Positions 1 to 10,202 are shown, counted from the stretch's first letter. The stretch is 64,000 nucleotides of DNA from Parabacteroides sp. An277 (GCF_002159645.1 NZ_NFJB01000003.1:1-64000); one strand, 5' to 3'. The notes: generated by a model from the letters alone, not told the origin. Numbers and translations are program-made.

Positions 1-90
1 AAATAGTTAATAAGCTGCTCAGTGCCCCTCGCGAGAGTCGCCGCAGCCAAAGAAATACGTTAGTATTAATATTAGAAAATTCTATTCAAG

Positions 91-170
91 GCGCTCCCTT
101 CTGGGAAGAACGGAGCGTAAAACTTTTAAGAGCCTCTTTTCGGTTTCGGCCGAGAAGGGGCTTTTAGTTG
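91..170 (+). terminator. Hairpins with intrinsic terminator at the left edge
   Basis: A stem of about 13 bp (131-143 pairing with 150-162, two G-U pairs) is followed by a short T run, the form of an intrinsic terminator for a rightward transcript entering from outside the window. A second, weaker hairpin lies at 93-118. No reading frame in 1-130 looks like the end of a known protein, so the upstream transcript could be a gene tail or an RNA. Confidence 0.55.
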
Positions 171-189
171 CCTATTAGAACCATAGGAC

Positions 190-340
190 GGTTAGCCTCA
201 GCACCGCCACATGGTTAGCCTCGGCACCTTCCGTCGGTATCGAACGTAGGCCTACGTTCGGAGGTGACGTAGTACTATGTGGTGACCCAACGTAGCGTTA
301 CGTCTGCATCGAACGTAGTACTACGTCTGGTATCGACGCA
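190..340. repeat. Array 1: 23-bp period palindrome array
   Basis: Units begin at about 190, 213, 236, 259, 282 and 305, with a partial one at 328. Four carry palindromes built on ACGTAGnnCTACGT, centred at 250.5, 273.5, 296.5 and 319.5, exactly 23 bp apart. The first (241-260) is a perfect 20-bp palindrome. The two left units share GGTTAGCCTC instead. It lies beyond the 3' end of the susCD operon. Confidence 0.8.
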
Positions 341-444
341 AATGTTAAGGTTTGTTTGGATGGCTTCTGAGGCAAAGTAAAAAAATAAGGAACCGGGAGC
401 AGCGTCCCGATTCCTTATGCTTCCTGTTGGAGGCTTCATTTCAT

Positions 445-3400
445 TTACCTCGTCTTCTCTGCCCAGATATTACCCGGATACAATTCTAATGCCTTGGCGA
501 AATCAGCTTGTGCAGCCTTTTCATCTTGTTGCAAGAGATGAATCAATCCGGCATAGAAAGCGATGTTGCTCTCGCGGACGTTTTGGTTCGCTTCGCCAAA
601 TTTAGCATACGAATCGAGTGCCGTCCGTGTGCGTTCCAAGAAGGTTTCCATATCCTGCAATGCAGCATTGGCCTCTGCGGTCTTGCCCAACTTCTGCAAG
701 GCTTTTACGCGATAGTAAGCCAAATCGGAGAGGCCGCGCGGGTATTTGGCGTCGGCCGCCTTTTGGAAGAACGCTTTCGCTTGTTCCGGTTGGTTCAAAC
801 CTTCATAGGCGATGCCTGTCAGGTAATAAGCCTTCACCTCGCTACCGCCCCGGTAGGAAGGAGCCACTTCGAGGTTGGCAGGATATTGGTTCGCCAAGTC
901 GAATTCCTGGATAGCCTCTTTGTACTGTTTCTTGTCCAACAAAGCCAAACCCTTGAGCATGTGCGAATCGACATAAATATCATGAATTTGTCCGCCGCCT
1001 TCCCAAAGGTGGAAGTGACGATCTTTCATGATGTCGATGGCCTTATCGTACTTGCCGGTCGCATTGTAGAGCGAGAGGAGACGCATCACCGCATCATCGT
1101 GCTTCATGACCGTCTTCAGGTGCGATTCCAACCGTTTCAAGCGGACATCCAATGCCGCGTTGGCCGATTCGTAAATCTTATCCGACTCAGTAAAGAGCAG
1201 CGCATCGTCGGGGTTTGCTTGAATGGCCAAGTCGTAATACTTCATTGCCAAGTCCCAGTTGGCTTGTTGCCCATACGCGAAACCTACGTTGCGGAGCGAG
1301 ATGGAGAAGTCCGGTTTTAGTTCCGTAGACTTCAGCCATTCTGCCAGTGCCTGTTCCTTCTGTCCGATGTAATACAGCAGGTTGCCATAATAATAATGGC
1401 CATATGCGCTGTTGGGTTGTTCCTTCAGCACGGTGTCGAAGAGGTTCACATCCTCCAAGCGCAACGGATAGACATGCAGCGGGGAAAGCTTATCGGCCTG
1501 AGCCAAACAAGCATCCGCCGTACGCTTGTCGCCCTGTTTCAGTAAAGCATACGCTTTATAATAATAGGTAAGCGGTGCGGAGGCGAAGGGCTCGCCCAAT
1601 TGGATAGCTTCGTCCAGCAGGGTGAGGGCATCGCCGTAGGCTCCGATGTTCAAGTAGTTGTTGGCCACTTCGAGCATCTCTTGCACAGCTACTAATCCCT
1701 CGGTTTGCCCTTTCAAGCGGGTTTGCAAAGCCGAAGCATTGCCTTTCTTCAAGAAGCTCTCTTCAATGCTACTCCAGTAATCCAGCGGGTCAATCTCGCG
1801 GATATAGGCAATCACCTCTTGTGCCTCTTCTGTCTTACCCATTTTCCGGAGAATATAGGCTTTGAGGCTCTGTGCCTGGATATCGCGTTGCCCTACATAG
1901 AGCGATTGGGTAATCATATCCAAGGCTTTTGCATAATCGTTTTGCAAGAGCGCCAACACGGCCAGGCCATAGAAGGCGGGATGTTTGTAATCAGGCGTCC
2001 AAGTAGCTGCCCAATAGTTGTTTTCCGCCTGATGGTAATCACCCGTCAGTTGGTATAAGTATCCTAAATAATAGAGCGCTTCGGCATCCTTCACACGGGT
2101 ATAATCGTGCGAGAGGCGGGCTTGTGCTTTGAGCAGATGTTCTTCCGCCTTTTCCCATTTGCCTTGGCGCAAGTAATGTTTGCCCACTTCGATATTCACC
2201 CGTGCGTCCATCGAATCGCGGCGCAAGGCTTCGTTATAGAAATCCATGTAATCCAAGCGGGCGTTGTTGAACTGGTCTACACGCAGGCCTGCCAGATAGA
2301 GCTCTTCGTTGGTCTTGTATTCGTCTACCGGCTTCGTTCCGTCGATGACCTTCGGTAACGGTTTGTTCTCATCCAGTTCTATCGGGCGATAATCTACCAA
2401 TACATTCCCTTCGGCATCGCTCAAGGATACATATAGGTCTGAGGGCTTTACGCCAGAAGGTACAGAGACCTCTTCCAGGAAGTAACGGTCGGGATCAATC
2501 GTGATGTTCTTTTCCATCAATACTTGGTCTCCATGCTTTACCAATACTTTGGCACCTTCGTAGCGGGTTGTGGCGCAGAAACCTACGCGATACTTTCCTC
2601 CTTCGGTCGGCTCGAAGTTTACCGCTGCATCCATTGTGGCGTTTTTGCATCCTTTGATACCTTTAATCGGATACCATATCTGGCTGAACTCGCGGATTTC
2701 ACCCGGATTAATCCAGCTATAGTCCGGCTGGTTATCCGAATAGGCACCTACCATCAGTTCGAGGTAATGTCCGTCCTTGTCGGAGAGAATCTTGTTCCAC
2801 ATGTGTCCGCTCGGGTTGTTCCCCCAGAGGAAGAACTTCTTGCCCGGCACCACATGGCGGTTGGCCACATGCACCGTCCCGGCATCCTTCGCGTAATCGT
2901 ATCCGGCCAGGAACTCCATCTCGCTTCCCCAAGCGAAGATCGAGCGCGAATCGCCTGTGTAGTTCGCCCAGCGGGAAAGGTCTGCCTCTTGTCCGCTTCC
3001 CAGCACTGCTTCGCCCATTGGCCAGCGCGTGAAGTACACCTTGCTATGGTCTGCACCAAACTGTACATCGGGTGGGAATATCACCTGGTAATGCTCATCG
3101 CAATGAACCGACACGTTCGCCCAATAGAGCATGGATTGAATCATCGGCGTCGGGTTCGATACCATAATCTTCGCCTCTACCCACGAACGGTTGGGATAGA
3201 CCGATACGCCGACCGACCATTTCAGGCGATGGCGCAACTCTGTCTCGCCCACCCAAATCGTCTTGCTACCATCGGTGTTCTCTTGCATTTTCCAATTGGT
3301 TGGCAAGTAGGTCGTGGCGCGATGATGGTCCGGGATATTCCATTCCACACCGCCCGAAAGCCAGGCACCCAGCATACCAATCAATGCCGGCTTCACACCT

Positions 3401-3744
3401 GTTTGGGTGTAAAAGAAATGATATCCATTGGTCTTATCGGTAGCGGCGAAGATGCGCCCTCCAATTTCCGGCAAAACCGAGATATCCACATATTCATTCT
3501 TTAGATTTAATACATTATAGTCCTTCTCCACCTGCTTTTCCGTTAAAACATCATACAATGGATAGGGATAAATATACCCTTCGGCGCCTTGATAGACGCG
3601 CCCGGTGAAGAAAATCGGGTCGATTTCGGGATTCCCGATTTCATAGGTATGAATCTTTTCGGTGGCGGACTTCATTTCTACCTGCTGCCCCCACGCAGGC
3701 ATGGCCATCGCCACTAAAAGGGGCCAAATGATTTTAGCTTTCAT
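445..3744 (-). CDS. DUF5107 and TPR repeat protein, last gene of susCD operon
   Basis: This 1099-residue protein starts with a signal peptide (cleavage probably near residue 19, after AMPAWG). The first ~400 residues match the DUF5107 pattern that precedes TPR repeats in Bacteroidetes proteins, with motifs such as LPEIGGRIF and GGVEWNIPDHH that resemble mutarotase-like sugar-binding beta-sandwiches. From about residue 500 to the end it is a long run of tetratricopeptide repeats. It is the third gene after susC and susD on the same strand, separated from susD by 179 bp holding a palindrome array. I infer a periplasmic role in glycan handling with the SusC/D pair; the substrate and any catalytic activity are unknown. 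Confidence 0.75.
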   Translation of the reverse strand: MKAKIIWPLLVAMAMPAWGQQVEMKSATEKIHTYEIGNPEIDPIFFTGRVYQGAEGYIYPYPLYDVLTEKQVEKDYNVLNLKNEYVDISVLPEIGGRIFAATDKTNGYHFFYTQTGVKPALIGMLGAWLSGGVEWNIPDHHRATTYLPTNWKMQENTDGSKTIWVGETELRHRLKWSVGVSVYPNRSWVEAKIMVSNPTPMIQSMLYWANVSVHCDEHYQVIFPPDVQFGADHSKVYFTRWPMGEAVLGSGQEADLSRWANYTGDSRSIFAWGSEMEFLAGYDYAKDAGTVHVANRHVVPGKKFFLWGNNPSGHMWNKILSDKDGHYLELMVGAYSDNQPDYSWINPGEIREFSQIWYPIKGIKGCKNATMDAAVNFEPTEGGKYRVGFCATTRYEGAKVLVKHGDQVLMEKNITIDPDRYFLEEVSVPSGVKPSDLYVSLSDAEGNVLVDYRPIELDENKPLPKVIDGTKPVDEYKTNEELYLAGLRVDQFNNARLDYMDFYNEALRRDSMDARVNIEVGKHYLRQGKWEKAEEHLLKAQARLSHDYTRVKDAEALYYLGYLYQLTGDYHQAENNYWAATWTPDYKHPAFYGLAVLALLQNDYAKALDMITQSLYVGQRDIQAQSLKAYILRKMGKTEEAQEVIAYIREIDPLDYWSSIEESFLKKGNASALQTRLKGQTEGLVAVQEMLEVANNYLNIGAYGDALTLLDEAIQLGEPFASAPLTYYYKAYALLKQGDKRTADACLAQADKLSPLHVYPLRLEDVNLFDTVLKEQPNSAYGHYYYGNLLYYIGQKEQALAEWLKSTELKPDFSISLRNVGFAYGQQANWDLAMKYYDLAIQANPDDALLFTESDKIYESANAALDVRLKRLESHLKTVMKHDDAVMRLLSLYNATGKYDKAIDIMKDRHFHLWEGGGQIHDIYVDSHMLKGLALLDKKQYKEAIQEFDLANQYPANLEVAPSYRGGSEVKAYYLTGIAYEGLNQPEQAKAFFQKAADAKYPRGLSDLAYYRVKALQKLGKTAEANAALQDMETFLERTRTALDSYAKFGEANQNVRESNIAFYAGLIHLLQQDEKAAQADFAKALELYPGNIWAEKTR

Positions 3745-3785
3745 GGTCTATTTTTGTTTAATTGACTAAGTACTTTCATTCTTTT

Positions 3786-3908
3786 AGGGAAGGTTTCCCT
3801 ACGAGCTTAGGGAAGGTTTCCCTCAACCCTTAGGGAACATGTCCCTTCGAGTTGAGGGAATCTCTCCCTTGGTAATGCTTCCAAGACACCCTTGGTAATG
3901 CTTCCAAG
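3786..3908. repeat. Array 2: 23-bp period palindrome array between susD and the TPR gene
   Basis: Four palindromes of the form AGGGAAnnnnnTCCCT start at 3786, 3809, 3832 and 3855, exactly 23 bp apart. Two copies of CTTGGTAATGCTTCCAAG follow at 3868 and 3891, again 23 bp apart. In the susCD mRNA each could fold as a short hairpin between the second and third cistrons. Confidence 0.85.
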
Positions 3909-3923
3909 GGTGGAGTAGGAGAT

Positions 3924-5510
3924 TTATCTCGTCAGGTTCGTATTTATTTCTGCATCTGTTGCCGGATATGGCAAGTAAACAGAAGACTCGCCATTCCAAG
4001 TCTGGCTTGCATCAATCAATATCGTTTCCTGACGCGTTACGCCCGGAGCCACTTCTACCGGCGTATTGGCTTTACGTTCATTAAATGCCTGTTCCAATAA
4101 GTTCAAACGCATTTGGTCGTCGCGGCGTGTGACCATAGCTACCCAGTAACCAGCAACTTCCCAACCGTGTTCCTGTACGGCCAAGTTGATAAAGGCGTCG
4201 GCGCTCAGACCGGAAACAGGTTCTTCACCGGCACGTTCACGCACTTGGTTCAAGCATTCGTAGGCTTGTGCATTCGGGGTACCGTCGGCACGGGCTTGCG
4301 ATTCGGCATACCACAAGAGCACTTCCGAGTAACGAATCATGCGGTGACGGTGCCCGTTGGTCATCAAGGTGATATTCGATGGTTTCGTATAATCGTAGTC
4401 CGTATCGCCTTCACCTACGGTAAAGATGCAGAACATCGGGTGTTGTTCTGTGAAACTTTCGTCCCACCAGTCGAGCAAATTCGTCTCGCCGTTACGTCCG
4501 TTGTTTTCCAAAATCTGCGGATTGTAAGTCGCGTCTTTACGAGGTCCTTCGGGGAATTCTTTCCAGAACTTGATTTCTCCCCAACCGTCGCCCCAGCCAC
4601 CGAGCGATTCATACAAGTGGCTCAGTGTCATCTGTGAGTCTTCCACCCAAGCGAAAGAACCAGAGTAATTGATGCCGACTACGGTTTCGTTCGAATAATT
4701 ATGGCTCGGCGCATAGACATGTTTATATTCCGGTTCCAACATGTATTCATACTGGCCATTGTTTACTCCGTCGATGACCGCTTTCAACTGAGTAGCCGCG
4801 TCTGCGTAAAGTTGTGTTTGGTTCAATGGCCAACCCGCCATCGCCATATACACAGCTCCCAAGGTAGCTTGAGCTGCCTGTTTCGTGATATATACATTCA
4901 CGCCATTTAAGAAACGAGGTTCCGTGGAATAGCTCGTAGGCAATGTATTCACGCAATCTTGCAAATCTTGTACAATCTGCGCGTATACTTCTTCAACTGT
5001 TGCCGGAGTACGTTCATAGTCAACTTCATTATCCAATACCAATGGCACCGGACCGAAGCAACGTACCAGACGGAAGTAATTGAATGCACGCCAATATTTT
5101 GCCTGTCCAACAGCGATATTGATTTCCTCTTCGGTGGTTGGCGTTCTATTCGCATTCAATACGATATAATTCGAAGCCTTGATAGCTGCATAAGCTACTT
5201 GCCAAACCGCTTCCACACCTTTGTTGTTATTAGCAGGGCGGAAACCGTCTACTTCGGCATACGCTTGTTTGTTACTACCCGGGTTGGCTGTAATATCATC
5301 TCCCTGCCAAGCGGGAATCGTCGGGTTGGTGTTGGTCTGCGTTTCGCATACTTTGCGGTACAACGCATAGGTCGCCATATCCAATTCATCTTGGGTAGAG
5401 AAGAAGGTACCCGGAGTCAGCTGCCCTTTCGGGTCTTCCTGCAAAAAGTCATTGCATGAAGTCGAAAGCAAGGCGGCAGCTAATGCACATATAATATATT
5501 TTACTTTCAT
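3924..5510 (-). CDS. susD: SusD/RagB-family glycan-binding lipoprotein
   Basis: The 528-residue protein has a lipoprotein signal with Cys19 (LLSTSC) and the typical SusD N-terminus (NDFLQEDPKGQLTPGTFF), followed by the helical RagB/SusD pattern including AKYWRAFNYFRLVRCFGPVPLV. SusD proteins sit on the outer leaflet of the outer membrane and form a lid on the partner SusC transporter, passing oligosaccharides or peptides into it. It is 21 bp downstream of susC, so the two are co-transcribed. The symbol denotes family membership only; the ligand cannot be told from the sequence, and no glycosidase gene adjoins the pair. Confidence 0.92.
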   Translation of the reverse strand: MKVKYIICALAAALLSTSCNDFLQEDPKGQLTPGTFFSTQDELDMATYALYRKVCETQTNTNPTIPAWQGDDITANPGSNKQAYAEVDGFRPANNNKGVEAVWQVAYAAIKASNYIVLNANRTPTTEEEINIAVGQAKYWRAFNYFRLVRCFGPVPLVLDNEVDYERTPATVEEVYAQIVQDLQDCVNTLPTSYSTEPRFLNGVNVYITKQAAQATLGAVYMAMAGWPLNQTQLYADAATQLKAVIDGVNNGQYEYMLEPEYKHVYAPSHNYSNETVVGINYSGSFAWVEDSQMTLSHLYESLGGWGDGWGEIKFWKEFPEGPRKDATYNPQILENNGRNGETNLLDWWDESFTEQHPMFCIFTVGEGDTDYDYTKPSNITLMTNGHRHRMIRYSEVLLWYAESQARADGTPNAQAYECLNQVRERAGEEPVSGLSADAFINLAVQEHGWEVAGYWVAMVTRRDDQMRLNLLEQAFNERKANTPVEVAPGVTRQETILIDASQTWNGESSVYLPYPATDAEINTNLTR

Positions 5511-5531
5511 AATAATGTTCTTTTTTAATGA

Positions 5532-8500
5532 TTAGAAATTCATACGCACACCAATTGTATAAGTACGAGTTAACGGATAAGCACCCAAATCGATACCGTC
5601 GTTCACATCGACACTGCCACTGCCTACGAATGAAATACCTGCCGGATCCATGCCTTTATATCCAGAGATCGTAAAGAGGTTCTGGCAACTGAACGTCAAA
5701 CGCAAGTCTGCAAACTTGGTAATTCGTTTTGGTAGATTATAAGACAAACTGAGGTTGTCCAAACGGAAATAGTTCGCCTTTTCCAAATACTTCGTAGAAC
5801 CAGGCTGGTAGTTGTTTCCTGTTTGTGTTACCGGGACGTAGGTACCACTTTGTCCTACCGTCGAGAAGTTCTCGTCCAATCCTTCTTTCAACGTAATGAA
5901 AGCGAAGTCGCCCGTCATGGCTGTACCAGTGAAACGTACCATATTTAAGCGGTCAGCACCGAAGGAAGCCGTAAAGAAGGCATTCAGTTCCCAATTCTTC
6001 CAATGTAACGAGTTGTTCCATCCGAAAGTAAAGTCCGGTGTTGATTTGCCAATGAAATCTCTATCGTTACTGTCTATCAAACCATCTTGATTCTTATCCC
6101 AATAGATATCATTACCATTGGCATCCAAGCCTTGCCATACATAACCATAGAAGGCACCGATTGGCTGCCCTACTTCGATGCGGTTCATACCGTCTGTCGT
6201 AGTGCCTAATCCGGAAGCAAAGTTCGTACCTGGGATGAATTCCAATCCGCTCAAGTCTTTTACTTCATTTTTCAAGTAAGTACCTGTAAAGGTTGTAGTC
6301 CATCCGAAGTCTTTGTTATCAAAGATGGTGGCATCAATCGAGAAGTCGATACCACGGTTGCTTACTTCAGCAGCGTTCACCCAATAAGAACCACCGCCAT
6401 CATAATTCGGTATCGTGCGTTGCAACAAACCATCTTTCGTACGTTTATCGAAGTAATCCAACGATACGCGCAGGCGATGATCCAACATCGCGAAGTCTAC
6501 ACCGATATCCAACTGGTGCGTCGTTTCCCAACTTAAATCGGGCGTAGCTGCGCTTTGTCCAATCCAATAACCTGTATATTGCGACGTGCCACCAAATGCA
6601 TACATGGCTTGTGCCATCAGACCTAACGTCCCGTATGGGTCAATGGCTTCACTACCAATCAAACCATAGCTAGCACGAATCTTCAAATCCTGGAATATCT
6701 TTTGGTCTTGCATAAATGGTTCATTTCCTAATGACCAAGCTGCTGCGATAGATGGGAAGTATCCCCACTTGTTTTGGTCGAACTTCGAAGAACCATCGGC
6801 ACGGAACGTACCCGTCAGCATATAACGGTCGGCATAGTTATACATCACGCGGGCTACACCTGATACCAACGCCCATTTCGAATAGGAGTTGCTGGAAGTA
6901 CGGGTAGAAGCCATGTTTACATTCCACCAACCTACACCCTCGGTCAGTAAGTCTGTACCATTGATGGACATATAACGATATTCGGACTGGGTTGCCTCGT
7001 ATACTGCCGTAGCCGTCAACGAATGTTCGTTCCATTTACCCATGTAAGTCAAATTGTTGGTAGTCTGGAGCGTCATGCGGTAAGCATCATTGTTTCCCAT
7101 GCTGCTATGTGCCGTTACCTTTGTTGAAGCAAATGAATAACCTTTGGCATCGTTATAATCCACACCATTGCTGGTTGTAAAGGTCAAGCCGGGTAGGATA
7201 TCGAATTTCAAATCCACGTGCGCATTAACGATATCTGTGATTGTTTCACCCGTTTGTTCCTTCAAGATACCGACAGGATTATCTTGCGTGATAGCGCTAT
7301 ATGGGTCTTTTACATACGAACCGTCTGCATTCATGATGTCCAAAACAGGCGAATAGTTCACCGCAATGTTCACGATATTTTCCTTGCCAGCTGCGAAATT
7401 ACCACTCCTCCGCACATTATGAGAAGCACTTACATCAGCGGTTAAATGCAACCATTTGGTCAATTGGGAAGTCAAGTTCAAGCGTCCTTGATAGCGTTTG
7501 TTGCTATTTTCAATAACCACACCCTCTTGCCCTGCATAATTGGCTGAGAACAAGTACTGTGTCTTTTCATTACCGCTCGATAAAGAGAGTTTGTAGTCTT
7601 GCGTAACGCCTGTCTGGTAGATTTCATCTTGCCAATCTGTACCGGCCGTACCATTTTGGAAGGCTGTCAATTGATCTGAAGAGAATGTATTCGGGCGGTA
7701 CGTATTATATAGGTTGGCAAATTCGTATGCATTCAATGTCTCATAACGTTTTGCTACCGTACCGATTCCGATTTGCGCGTCAAATGTGATTTGGCGGGTA
7801 TTGGCTTTACCGGTCTTGGTCGTAATCAATACGACACCATTCGCACCACGTGAACCGTAGATAGCCGTCGAAGAAGCATCCTTCAAGACTTGCATGGATT
7901 GGATATCTTCAGGGTTCAATCCCGTCAGTCCGCTCTGGCGTACAATACCATCTACTACATACAACGGGTCGTTACTACGATTGATAGAACCCGAACCACG
8001 CACACGAATCTTTACCGTACCACCCGGCACACCACTATTTTGTACTTGCACACCGGATACACGCCCTTGCAAAGCATCCGATACTTGTATAATCGGTTGG
8101 TCTTTAAAAGATTTGCTGCTTAACACGGATACAGACCCGGCCAAGTCCGCCTTACGAACCGTACCATAACCTACCACTACCAATTCATCCAAATTCTGGG
8201 AATCTTCTTGCAAGGTGATGTTTATCGTTCGTTGTCCGTTCACTTGAACATCTTGCGAAGCATATCCAATATAAGAAAATTGTAAGGTAGCATTCGAAGG
8301 AACGGAAAGGGTGAACCGGCCGTCCATGTCGGTCATCGTTCCATTGGTGGTCCCTACCTCTACTACGTTTACACCCATCAACGGTTCTCCATGTGGGTCA
8401 ACTACTGTACCGCTAATTTCTACCGCCTGTTGTTGTGCCATTGCAATCACACCAGGTACTTCATCGGCCGCCCATGCGGCATTTGCCAAACTTATTCCTG

Positions 8501-8582
8501 CTATCAGGGGGACTGCATGCAGGAAGCGTTTGAACCAAGGATATCTGTGGCAATATCCTACAGGTAATGCTCTTTTTCTCAT
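5532..8582 (-). CDS. susC: SusC/RagA-family TonB-dependent transporter
   Basis: At 1016 residues this has the standard SusC layout: a long signal region (1 to ~38), a carboxypeptidase-regulatory-like beta domain (EISGTVVDPHGEPLMGVNV, about 55-130), the family signature DELVVVGYGT, a plug domain and a C-terminal 22-strand barrel ending in Phe (TIGVRMNF). It imports ligands across the outer membrane using TonB energy, together with the SusD lipoprotein encoded next. A TATCTTTG promoter element lies at 8746-8753, giving a 5' leader of about 155 nt. No ECF sigma/anti-sigma pair or hybrid two-component regulator adjoins it. Confidence 0.93.
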   Translation of the reverse strand: MRKRALPVGYCHRYPWFKRFLHAVPLIAGISLANAAWAADEVPGVIAMAQQQAVEISGTVVDPHGEPLMGVNVVEVGTTNGTMTDMDGRFTLSVPSNATLQFSYIGYASQDVQVNGQRTINITLQEDSQNLDELVVVGYGTVRKADLAGSVSVLSSKSFKDQPIIQVSDALQGRVSGVQVQNSGVPGGTVKIRVRGSGSINRSNDPLYVVDGIVRQSGLTGLNPEDIQSMQVLKDASSTAIYGSRGANGVVLITTKTGKANTRQITFDAQIGIGTVAKRYETLNAYEFANLYNTYRPNTFSSDQLTAFQNGTAGTDWQDEIYQTGVTQDYKLSLSSGNEKTQYLFSANYAGQEGVVIENSNKRYQGRLNLTSQLTKWLHLTADVSASHNVRRSGNFAAGKENIVNIAVNYSPVLDIMNADGSYVKDPYSAITQDNPVGILKEQTGETITDIVNAHVDLKFDILPGLTFTTSNGVDYNDAKGYSFASTKVTAHSSMGNNDAYRMTLQTTNNLTYMGKWNEHSLTATAVYEATQSEYRYMSINGTDLLTEGVGWWNVNMASTRTSSNSYSKWALVSGVARVMYNYADRYMLTGTFRADGSSKFDQNKWGYFPSIAAAWSLGNEPFMQDQKIFQDLKIRASYGLIGSEAIDPYGTLGLMAQAMYAFGGTSQYTGYWIGQSAATPDLSWETTHQLDIGVDFAMLDHRLRVSLDYFDKRTKDGLLQRTIPNYDGGGSYWVNAAEVSNRGIDFSIDATIFDNKDFGWTTTFTGTYLKNEVKDLSGLEFIPGTNFASGLGTTTDGMNRIEVGQPIGAFYGYVWQGLDANGNDIYWDKNQDGLIDSNDRDFIGKSTPDFTFGWNNSLHWKNWELNAFFTASFGADRLNMVRFTGTAMTGDFAFITLKEGLDENFSTVGQSGTYVPVTQTGNNYQPGSTKYLEKANYFRLDNLSLSYNLPKRITKFADLRLTFSCQNLFTISGYKGMDPAGISFVGSGSVDVNDGIDLGAYPLTRTYTIGVRMNF

Positions 8583-8745
8583 ACCTCTATATAATTAAAA
8601 TGTTAGCCATGAAGATTGCTTTGATTAACCAAAGTTTTCTTCTTTTGTTTATCTGTTATCTATTACTGTTACTTATTATCATCTTAAAATGGTTAGCTCG
8701 CCTTGCTTTTTCCATTTATATTATTCAATCAATCATTCTGTACCG

Positions 8746-8776
8746 CAAAGATAGCATTTATAATTTAATAATAGAA
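8746..8776 (-). promoter_or_regulatory. Promoter -7 box for susC operon
   Basis: The complement of 8746-8753 reads TATCTTTG, the Bacteroidetes -7 consensus TAnnTTTG. The -33 region is weak (TTC rather than TTG). Expected transcription start is near 8739. Confidence 0.5.
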
Positions 8777-9031
8777 TGGGGTATTTATGTGTTTTATAAC
8801 ATAAAAATGTAGATAATAAATATTTTAATTAATAGGCTTCCGAATCAATGCTTCGTGTATTTAACTTAATTCCCTATTTAAAGAAGGCTTGTTTGTATCA
8901 ATTTATCAAAAATAAACCTATGTAATGGGGCAAAATGAAAGTAGCAAAAATCGTGCTAAACCTTTTTAAAGGGTGGATGGTAGGATGGGGTGTTATATGC
9001 TAAATTATGTTATTTATTTCGATAAAGCGCA
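8777..9031. other. AT-rich gap with no recognised gene
   Basis: About 250 bp between the susC promoter and the folE terminator. It is AT-rich, has no convincing reading frame on either strand and no clear repeat. It may hold regulatory sites for the susC operon, but I see no defined motif. Confidence 0.5.
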
Positions 9032-9060
9032 TAAAAAAAGCCGGAGGGTGTATTCCGGCT
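9032..9060 (-). terminator. Intrinsic terminator after folE
   Basis: On the minus strand AGCCGGA and TCCGGCT form a 7-bp stem, followed by a run of seven T residues. It closes the DUF1599-to-folE operon. Confidence 0.8.
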
Positions 9061-9085
9061 ATCGTCGAGAGGGTGGGGAGGGCGT

Positions 9086-9682
9086 TTATCGGTTGCCCTT
9101 GATCAGGTTCATAAACTCTTCGCGCGTTTTGGCTTGCTGGAAGAATCCGGTGAAGTCGGAGGTCGTCGTGAGGGAGTTTTGCTTCTCTACGCCACGCATT
9201 TGCATGCACATGTGTTGCGCTTCGATGACCACCATCACGCCCAGCGGATTCAACGTCTCTTGGATGCATTCCTTGATTTGCATCGTGAGCCTTTCCTGTA
9301 TTTGCAAGCGGCGGGCGAAGATATCTACCACGCGGGGTATCTTGCTCAATCCGGTGATGTATTTGCGGGGGATGTACGCCACGTGCGCTTTGCCGAAGAA
9401 GGGGAGCATGTGGTGCTCGCAAAGCGAGAAGAAGTCGATGTCCTTCACGATGACCATCTGCTTGTAATCCTCCTCTTCGAACATCGCCGAACGGAGGACG
9501 GCCGCGGGGTCCTCCCGGTAGCCTTTCGTGAGGTATTGCATCGCTTTGGCCACGCGCATGGGGGTTTTCAGCAAGCCTTCGCGCGAGGCGTCTTCGCCTA
9601 ACAAATCAATGATTGCTTGGTAATGGGTAGCAAGCGCATCCCGGTTCTCTATCAATTGCTCTTCGTGTAACGTCTCCATCAT
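9086..9682 (-). CDS. folE: GTP cyclohydrolase I
   Basis: This 198-residue protein converts GTP to 7,8-dihydroneopterin triphosphate, the first step of folate synthesis. It has the family zinc ligands in [20 protein letters not shown] and MCMQMRG, and the active-site region around the C-terminal half (TTTSDFTG). The length is normal for short bacterial FolE. The start codon immediately follows the stop codon of the SPOR gene upstream, so translation is probably coupled. It is the last gene of a leftward operon. Confidence 0.96.
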   Translation of the reverse strand: MMETLHEEQLIENRDALATHYQAIIDLLGEDASREGLLKTPMRVAKAMQYLTKGYREDPAAVLRSAMFEEEDYKQMVIVKDIDFFSLCEHHMLPFFGKAHVAYIPRKYITGLSKIPRVVDIFARRLQIQERLTMQIKECIQETLNPLGVMVVIEAQHMCMQMRGVEKQNSLTTTSDFTGFFQQAKTREEFMNLIKGNR

Positions 9683-10186
9683 TTAGTTTAAAGGTATTTT
9701 TACTTCTTCTTTTACGATATACATCTCTTTGGCATAATCGGGGAAAGCCTCCATGAGCTGGCGCATCAATTGGTATGCCTCTTCGTGCGAGCGGAAATCG
9801 CCCACGCGCAGCTTCCAGAAGGGTGCGTTGTAGGTCACGTAGGTAGGTACTTCCGGGAAAAGCTCTTTGATTTCCTTTTCTTTGCGGAAGGCTTCATCTT
9901 TGGATTTCCGTTGGTTATTGCCCGAAAATACTTGCGCGCGGAAGCCGGGAATCTTCAAGTACGTCTCTTCGCCCTCTTGCTCCACGTTCGCCCCGTATTT
10001 GTGTGCTCCCACCATCGTGCGGATGTCTGCCGATTGGCGGATATGCACCGTGCCCTTGCCTACGTCCGGTTTGGCAAGTTGGTCGAAGATGGTGATGACG
10101 TGCACCGTCGTGTCGGCGCTGGTTTGAGCTTCCACACCCAGCGAGGTGAGGCAAACGAGCGCTCCGATAGCCAGGAATCTCTTCAT
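9683..10186 (-). CDS. SPOR-domain exported protein
   Basis: I place the start at 10186, where MKRFLAIGALVCLTSLGVEAQ gives a signal peptide; the upstream in-frame codons have no such feature and run through a hairpin. The mature part (167 residues in all) contains a SPOR-type fold from about residue 75 (IPGFRAQVFSG to the C-terminus), as found in proteins that bind denuded peptidoglycan. It sits between tpiA and folE. The role in the operon is unknown. Confidence 0.8.
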   Translation of the reverse strand: MKRFLAIGALVCLTSLGVEAQTSADTTVHVITIFDQLAKPDVGKGTVHIRQSADIRTMVGAHKYGANVEQEGEETYLKIPGFRAQVFSGNNQRKSKDEAFRKEKEIKELFPEVPTYVTYNAPFWKLRVGDFRSHEEAYQLMRQLMEAFPDYAKEMYIVKEEVKIPLN

Positions 10187-10202
10187 AAATGGTAAATTAA
10201 AA

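Noticed and set aside
1-130. End of a coding region at the left edge
   Set aside because: Two frames stop at once and the third has no protein-like pattern; it may be an untranslated tail or RNA.
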